Below, one piece after another: positions 4,919 through 7,062 of a DNA stretch of 7,062 nucleotides. The stretch spans positions 1 through 7,062 of the forward strand of contig JAIRQK010000116.1 in NCBI GenBank assembly GCA_031256525.1. The letters run 5' to 3'. The notes under the pieces are model-generated. The model was given only the letters and a program-made list of their open reading frames with translations. It searched no databases and had not been told where the DNA came from. Source of the DNA: Campylobacteraceae bacterium (GTDB lineage: Bacteria > Campylobacterota > Campylobacteria > Campylobacterales > Campylobacteraceae). Each line of letters starts with the position of its first letter. Position 1 is the first letter of the stretch. Both the position numbers and the translations under genes were made by a program.

Positions 4919-7062
4919 ATGTCAAAGAGAAAATTTACTGCAAATATCGGCGGTATGAGTTGCGTAAATTGTTCAAACTCTATAGAAAAAGTCGTAAAAA
5001 AACTTGATGGCGTAGAGAGTGTGAGTGTAAATTTTAGTACTGGCGTTGGAACTTTTGTCTATGATACAGAAAAAATTGATACAGAAAAAATTGAAGAGAA
5101 GATAAATAAACTCGGTTTTAAAGTTTTAAAAGAGATAAAAAATAACGAAAACGATGAGAAAAAACTTTTAATAAGTTTTATAATTGCTGTTATTGGGACT
5201 ATTTTTTTACACTTTTTTAGCCATTTTTTTCACCACCCTTCTAACACTATTTTATATATATCGTTTATAATAGCAACTATTGTTCAATTTGTATCTGGAT
5301 TTAGATTTTATGGACACTCATACAAATCTTTAAAAAATAGGGTTTTCGATATGAATGTGTTAGTGGCACTCGGAACAAGTGCAGCTTATTTTTACTCTTG
5401 TTTTGTGATATTTTTTCCAGAACTTTTTTCTGAAAATATTAGATTTATCTATTTTGATGGTGCTTCTATGATAATAGCTTTTGTGCTTCTTGGAAGATAT
5501 CTTGAAGCTAAAGCCAAAAACAGAGCTACTAACTATATGCAAACTCTTCTAAATTTAACTCCAAAAAAAGCAAATGTGATTTTAAATGATGAACAAATCG
5601 TACAAAAAGAGATAGATGAGTTGCAAATTGGTGATACTATTCTTGTAAAAGCTGGGGAAAATATAGGTGTTGATGGGATTGTTATAAAGGGCAATGGGAA
5701 TGTTGATACTTCGTTGATGAGTGGTGAATTTATGCCTTTATATGCGAAAGAGAATGTAGCAGTTTCAAGTGGTTATAAATTATTAGATGGTTTTTTGCAT
5801 ATAAAAGTTCAAAAAAATTATGAAAACTCAAATTTAGCCAAAATAATCGAACTTTTAAGCGACGCAAACAATAAAAAAATGCCAATAGCAAGAGTTGCCG
5901 ATAAAGTATCGTCCATTTTTGTACCAGCTATTATTTTAATTTCGCTTTTAACTCTTTTTGTGTGGCTTTTTATTGGCGATACAAAAATGGCGATAATTGC
6001 CTCTATTTCCGTTTTAATCATCTCTTGTCCTTGTGCGTTAGGACTTGCAACTCCAATAGCGATAATAAGCGGCATTGGTCGTGGAGCAAAAGAGGGAATT
6101 TTTATAAAAAATCCAGAAGTATTGGAGATTATCTCCAAAATAAAATATGCCGTTTTTGATAAAACTGGAACTTTAACACAAGGCAAAATAGAGATAAATA
6201 ACACAACAATTAAAGATAGATACTTGCTATCATTAATCGCCTCTTGTGAAGCAAAAAGCGAACACCCTATCTCTTATGCTATAACAAACTATGCAAAACA
6301 AAATGGTATCAATACATCTTTGCATGTGGAAAATTTTAGAACGATTGCAGGAGAGGGAATAAGTGGAGTTTGTGATAGCAAAAATATATTAGTTGGAACT
6401 AAAGAGTTATTAGAAAAAAATGGTATCGATATATCAACTACACTTTTGCGTAAATATGATGAAAAACTGAGTATTGGACAAAGTGCAATTTTTGCTGCAG
6501 TTGATAAAGAAAATGTTGGATTGTTTAGTTTTAGCGACACAATAAAAGAGAGTGCAAAAGATTTGATTTTGTTTTTAAAAGAGCAAAATATCAAAACTAT
6601 TATGCTAACCGGAGACAAATTTTTATCAGCACAAAAAGTAGCCGATAAAATCAATATCGATGAGGTCGTAGCAGAAATGCTTCCTGATAAGAAATATGAG
6701 AAGATAAAAGAGTTTCAAAAAAATGGGAAAGTTCTTTTTGTTGGTGATGGTATAAATGACTCTATATCTTTAAAACAAGCAGATATTGGAATTGCAATGA
6801 ATAGTGGAGCTGACATCGCAAAAGAGTCTGGTGACATAATTCTCACAAATAATGACCTTTCAAGTGTCAAAAAAAGTATAAATCTCTCAAAAAATACGAT
6901 GAAAATTATAAAACAAAATCTATTTTGGGCGTTTATCTATAACATAGTAGGCATTCCTCTTGCTGCTGGAATTTTTTACCCACTTACGCTAACTCCTGCA
7001 TTTGCTGGTGCTGCTATGAGTATAAGCTCGATTATAGTTGTATTAAACTCACTTAGACTTAG
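4919..7062 (+). CDS. copA: Cu+-exporting P1B-type ATPase, C-terminus cut by window edge
   Basis: Inner-membrane pump that uses ATP to export Cu(I), and probably Ag(I), from the cytoplasm. I read 714 residues with no frame break; only a few C-terminal residues are missing. In order: N-terminal metal-binding domain with GMSCVNC (12-18); helices A and B with a His-rich outer loop (H98, H102, H105, H106); actuator domain with SGE (268-270), where TGE is usual; the CPC transport motif in helix 6 (370-372); phosphorylation D414 in DKTGTLT; SEHP (447-450) in the nucleotide domain; GDGIND (609-614); Y674-N675 in helix 7; and MSISS (700-704) in helix 8. CPC, YN and MxxSS together are the mark of the Cu+ (P1B-1) class. 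ATG 4919 touches the stop of the HMA gene. A weak ribosome binding site (AAGAG, 4909-4913) suggests translational coupling. It is the last gene visible in the operon; whether more follow is not shown. Confidence 0.95.
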   Translation, partial: MSKRKFTANIGGMSCVNCSNSIEKVVKKLDGVESVSVNFSTGVGTFVYDTEKIDTEKIEEKINKLGFKVLKEIKNNENDEKKLLISFIIAVIGTIFLHFFSHFFHHPSNTILYISFIIATIVQFVSGFRFYGHSYKSLKNRVFDMNVLVALGTSAAYFYSCFVIFFPELFSENIRFIYFDGASMIIAFVLLGRYLEAKAKNRATNYMQTLLNLTPKKANVILNDEQIVQKEIDELQIGDTILVKAGENIGVDGIVIKGNGNVDTSLMSGEFMPLYAKENVAVSSGYKLLDGFLHIKVQKNYENSNLAKIIELLSDANNKKMPIARVADKVSSIFVPAIILISLLTLFVWLFIGDTKMAIIASISVLIISCPCALGLATPIAIISGIGRGAKEGIFIKNPEVLEIISKIKYAVFDKTGTLTQGKIEINNTTIKDRYLLSLIASCEAKSEHPISYAITNYAKQNGINTSLHVENFRTIAGEGISGVCDSKNILVGTKELLEKNGIDISTTLLRKYDEKLSIGQSAIFAAVDKENVGLFSFSDTIKESAKDLILFLKEQNIKTIMLTGDKFLSAQKVADKINIDEVVAEMLPDKKYEKIKEFQKNGKVLFVGDGINDSISLKQADIGIAMNSGADIAKESGDIILTNNDLSSVKKSINLSKNTMKIIKQNLFWAFIYNIVGIPLAAGIFYPLTLTPAFAGAAMSISSIIVVLNSLRL
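5063..5092 (+). repeat. 15-base perfect tandem repeat inside copA
   Basis: GATACAGAAAAAATT occurs twice back to back (5063-5077 and 5078-5092). It is in frame and encodes DTEKI twice (residues 49-58) in the N-terminal metal-binding domain, between its third beta strand and second helix. It looks like a recent slippage duplication of five codons. Confidence 0.9.

Noticed and set aside
5360..5542. A 60-codon minus-strand open frame, rich in Lys, Ser and His
   Set aside because: Antisense to membrane helices of copA; its composition is the mirror of hydrophobic codons.
5818..6654. Minus-strand open frames of 121 and 128 codons (6289-6654, 5818-6204) and a plus-strand one of 65 codons (5962-6159)
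   Set aside because: They overlap the conserved core of copA (CPC, DKTG and nucleotide domain) and are by-products of its codon use; none has family features.

Overview
The window is AT-rich chromosomal DNA with dense, closely packed genes. Ribosome binding sites are of the AAGGA/GAGG type, and promoters have a TATAAT -10 box preceded by T-rich DNA and no clear -35. This, with the protein style (many K, N, I and F), suggests an epsilonproteobacterium (Campylobacterota), most likely a Campylobacter. The genus is an inference from composition and gene set; nothing in the window proves it.

Layout. Two transcription units diverge from a 110-base intergenic region (1623-1732). The left unit runs on the minus strand: a small UPF0126/TRIC-like membrane protein (1014-1622, TTG start), then argD, acetylornithine aminotransferase, which is cut by the left window edge. 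The two are 10 bases apart, and the argD ribosome binding site overlaps the stop codon of the first gene. The right unit runs on the plus strand with five tightly spaced genes: an internally duplicated eight-helix membrane protein (1733-2623), a YqhD/BDH-type iron-family alcohol dehydrogenase (2646-3785), a ferritin-like/VIT1-CCC1 fusion resembling the iron exporter MbfA (3799-4680), a 72-residue heavy-metal-associated (HMA) protein (4700-4918), and the Cu+ P1B-type ATPase CopA (4919 to the right edge, lacking only its last few residues). Gaps in this unit are 22, 13, 19 and 0 bases, so it looks like one operon.

How the genes fit together. The last three genes make a plausible metal-handling set. 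The HMA protein would bind Cu(I) and pass it to CopA, which pumps it out of the cytoplasm. The ferritin-like/VIT1 protein would sense or bind iron (or Mn) at its cytosolic domain and move it across the membrane. The dehydrogenase could reduce toxic aldehydes formed under metal or oxidative stress, but its link to metals rests only on position. The duplicated membrane protein at the head of the operon has no known function. The left unit belongs to arginine biosynthesis plus a predicted small-solute or cation channel.

No RNA gene, CRISPR array, insertion sequence, attachment site or convincing rho-independent terminator was seen, and no stretch over 300 bases lacks a gene. Nothing here amounts to a clearly new system. 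The most unusual points are the internally duplicated membrane protein, whose joint still resembles a ribosome binding site and start region, and the coupling of an MbfA-like iron protein to a copper-efflux pair.
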